The position numbers and the translations under genes are program-made. 6,720 bases of DNA, taken from Candidatus Agathobaculum merdigallinarum (GTDB lineage: Bacteria > Bacillota > Clostridia > Oscillospirales > Butyricicoccaceae). The stretch is taken from NCBI GenBank assembly GCA_019115425.1, contig DXDO01000100.1, positions 1 through 6,720 of the forward strand, given 5' to 3'. The notes under the pieces were generated by a model, which saw nothing but the letters and a program-made list of their open reading frames with translations, had not been told where the DNA came from and ran no database searches. Of this stretch, positions 5,044-6,720 are shown in pieces (the stretch's first letter is position 1; each line of letters begins with the position of its first letter).

Positions 5044-6279
5044 TTAGGGAATCTCATATTGCGCCTTTTTCCATTTATAATCCGTTCCATCCATTGACCA
5101 TTTGCCTCGTAGAAACGTTTGCATTTGAGGGCCTCTAAGAAATCTTTTTAGGCCATCTGTATCATCATTGTTTAGATATGTTACTAATTCATCATTTATC
5201 TCTATAAGTAGGTCAAACAACGCTTTGGGTTTGGGATCAGCATCTGCGCGAGCCGCAGCCGCCTCTAAGTCAAATGCATCTCCAGGATCATAGTTACGAT
5301 TTCCAGGCCCTACTATTAAATTGCCAGGGAACCAGGTAAACAGTTCTCTGTCAAAATCTTCGTCATCTCTCTGTTTTTTTTGCGTCTGATACTGTTGATA
5401 ACCGCTTCGATCGCCTGAGCGAACGGAACCCCACTGTCGGTCAAATGCCTTTAAAAGAGATTCTTTGATATAATTCCAGGTTGTTTTATCCTGATATATT
5501 CTTTCAAACACTAACCTCATCACATTATAGGGAATAATGTGATGCCGCTTTAACGATACTCTCGCTGCGGATTGAAGCTTTAACTTTCCCCTAACTTTTC
5601 TCTCAAATCCATCAAGTCTTGGAAGAAACCGTGGATTTTCTCTTTGCGGTATTTCGTCTCCTATTTGTTCGTAATTCAAAGCTAATGGCGCACACTGCAC
5701 CACCGGTTCCGCCGCCGTCCCCATTGTCCGGGCCACAGCCTCGATATCGGCGCTGTGCTCCAGGGCCGGGGAGCGGTTCACGGCCATGCCATGTTCCATC
5801 CCCGTGGGCCGTACCTGTCCCAGCTTCTGCTGGGCCGCATGGGTCATCTCATGGTTTAGTAGCTCCTCCTGCCCCGGCCCAATGAAAATGTCGGTGCCAT
5901 AGGTGTAAGCCCCGGCGTCAAACTTGGCGGGCTCGGCAGAATCCCGATGAATACGCACATCGTCCATCGGCAGGCCAAACTGCCGTTCAAACTGGGCCCG
6001 CATGGCGTCGGCCAATGGCTCACCGCCGGACGGGCGGGGCGCTTGCGACTGCGCGTCCAGCATTCCGCCCGCCAGAGCGTACCGCTGGCGAAACTCGTCG
6101 ATCAGGGACAGGCCGCCCTGAGGGGCCTGTCTCTCCTGATCCCCCAGCATGGAGAGCATGGCCTGATTTCCCACTCCAGCGAAGATTGTGGACAGATCGG
6201 CATAGTCTGGGGAAGCTCTCCCTGTCTGCCCCTCCTGAGATTTTCTCTCTGGATTTTCCAGTTTTGCGTAACCAAGCAC
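5044..6279 (-). CDS. DUF4157 domain protein with C-terminal HNH-like nuclease domain (putative eCIS cargo or polymorphic toxin)
   Basis: The protein has 411 residues from a GTG at 6279 and no signal peptide. Near residues 35-45 is VGNQAMLSMLG, matching the GNQAxxRLL motif common at the N-terminus of DUF4157 proteins. Residues 90-160 form the DUF4157 domain: FERQFGLPMDDVRIHRDS, GAYTYGTDIFIG, and the zinc-protease-like HEMTH (His143, Glu144, His147), with EHSAD near 174-178 as a possible third ligand. A junction PVVQC (192-196) resembles the VVQR boundary of such proteins. The C-terminal part has RHHIIPYNV (245-253) and WFPGNLIVGPGNRNYDPG (316-333), suggesting an HNH/His-Me type nuclease fold. 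DUF4157 is known from cargo of extracellular contractile injection systems; no structural genes of one, and no immunity gene, are visible here. GC falls from about 75% in the N-terminal coding part to about 30-40% in much of the C-terminal part, a sign of domain exchange. DNA as target is inference. Confidence 0.8.
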   Translation of the reverse strand: MLGYAKLENPERKSQEGQTGRASPDYADLSTIFAGVGNQAMLSMLGDQERQAPQGGLSLIDEFRQRYALAGGMLDAQSQAPRPSGGEPLADAMRAQFERQFGLPMDDVRIHRDSAEPAKFDAGAYTYGTDIFIGPGQEELLNHEMTHAAQQKLGQVRPTGMEHGMAVNRSPALEHSADIEAVARTMGTAAEPVVQCAPLALNYEQIGDEIPQRENPRFLPRLDGFERKVRGKLKLQSAARVSLKRHHIIPYNVMRLVFERIYQDKTTWNYIKESLLKAFDRQWGSVRSGDRSGYQQYQTQKKQRDDEDFDRELFTWFPGNLIVGPGNRNYDPGDAFDLEAAAARADADPKPKALFDLLIEINDELVTYLNNDDTDGLKRFLRGPQMQTFLRGKWSMDGTDYKWKKAQYEIP

Positions 6280-6284
6280 TACGT

Positions 6285-6292
6285 CCACCTCC
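6285..6292 (-). promoter_or_regulatory. Strong ribosome-binding site that decides a GTG start
   Basis: GGAGGTGG on the minus strand is a near-perfect anti-16S match five bases before the GTG at 6279. The frame stays open upstream to a possible start at 6321, but no comparable site precedes that one and the extra residues (QWLFSIRFLEV) do not look like family sequence. Confidence 0.7.
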
Positions 6293-6450
6293 AGAAACCT
6301 GATAGAAAACAACCACTGCAATCCCTTGGGATCCTTTGTACTAAAGTCCTCGGGCGGGGCGGCCTTACCGATCCGACGCCGCCTATTTCAGATGACAACA
6401 TTCGTTCCGTTCTGTTGTAGTCATATACAAATTACACAGCTAATTAATGT
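6293..6450. other. Gap between toxin-like gene and transposase, likely containing the IS end
   Basis: No gene is visible. It holds a 12-base palindrome ATCCCTTGGGAT (6321-6332) and an inverted pair ACAACA (6395-6400) / TGTTGT (6413-6418), within TGACAACA...TGTTGTAGTCA. GC is high at 6345-6385 and falls sharply beyond 6420 toward the transposase stop. One end of the insertion sequence should lie here, but its terminal repeat cannot be named without the other end. Confidence 0.4.
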
Positions 6451-6720
6451 CTACTGAACAAACGACGATTTCCTGCGAGGGAGCCAGATGGCGAGCAGCA
6501 CCACCAAAATCCGCAAAAGGGCGCTCTGAATCTTGCGGAGATTCAGCAGCAGGACCGACATGGCAATCACATGGGCGGCCGTTTCACGCAGTCTGGAGGT
6601 AATAAGCCCCATGCCGCATTTCCGTTTTGCCAGGCTGAATCTGCGCTCTACCTCCACACGTTCGCATTCATCCAGACGATCCTGTGTGTTGTCCCTGTGA
6701 TCGTCCTTCCTCGGCCTGCC
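6451..6720 (-). CDS. DDE transposase, C-terminal 89 residues, cut by window edge
   Basis: The open frame enters from the right edge as GRPRKDDHRDN and continues DECERVEVERRFSLAKRKCG, MGLITSRLRETAAHVIAMSV, LLLNLRKIQSALLRILVVLL, ending RRKSSFVQ. The RVEVERRFSLAKRK...GLI block is the C-terminal signature of IS5/IS1182-type transposases, with one of its Glu residues expected to be the last acid of the catalytic DDE triad; the earlier Asp residues are off the window. Transposases of this kind cut and join the element ends. The visible part has no break and ends in its own stop. Family rank (IS5 group against IS1182) is not settled by eye. Confidence 0.75.
   Translation of the reverse strand, partial: GRPRKDDHRDNTQDRLDECERVEVERRFSLAKRKCGMGLITSRLRETAAHVIAMSVLLLNLRKIQSALLRILVVLLAIWLPRRKSSFVQ

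Noticed and set aside
4692..5090. Longer start for the surface protein beginning MERIINGKRRN
   Set aside because: The region before 4943 overlaps the end of the toxin-like gene and the promoter; the signal peptide fits the ATG at 4943.
1..6720. CRISPR array, tRNA or rRNA gene
   Set aside because: I saw no regularly spaced repeats, no tRNA cloverleaf with CCA-end signals and no rRNA-like stretches.

Overview
The window looks like a chromosomal segment of a gut-type Clostridia (Bacillota), most likely an Oscillospiraceae/Ruminococcaceae relative. The reasons are a Firmicutes-like S15, A/G-rich Shine-Dalgarno sequences, an SPL-family radical SAM protein of the clostridial kind, and a decayed surface protein with the Cys-rich N-terminal region and SLH domains common in gut Clostridia. 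Placement below family level is inference.

Left part (1-1080, minus strand): a housekeeping rpsO-pnp unit. rpsO (S15, 88 aa) has a clear promoter (TTTACA-17-TATTAT) and a leader of about 130 nt. It is followed by an intrinsic terminator, a long imperfect hairpin, and the first 152 codons of pnp, which runs off the left edge.

Middle (1080-2420, plus strand): an AT-rich divergent intergenic region with a Spo0A-box-like site and a dyad, then a good extended -10 promoter. Next comes a roughly 108-nt transcription unit that ends in a strong terminator and looks like a small RNA or attenuated leader. Two further terminator-like hairpins and a second extended -10 box precede an intact 294-aa SPL-family (COG1533) radical SAM protein.

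Right part (2540-6720, minus strand): an accessory segment. A signal-peptide/SLH surface-protein gene has decayed into a pseudogene with about seven frameshifts and five in-frame stops; one frameshift is plainly a 7-bp tandem duplication. Upstream of it lies an intact 411-aa protein with an N-terminal DUF4157 domain (HExxH), of the type attached to contractile-injection-system cargo and polymorphic toxins, and an HNH-like C-terminal domain (RHHIIP). The two halves differ sharply in GC content. The right edge holds the C-terminal 89 residues of a DDE transposase.

The DUF4157-HNH protein is the strongest candidate for new biology. The stacked terminators and small RNA candidate upstream of the SPL gene, and the pnp leader hairpin, are the most interesting non-coding signals.
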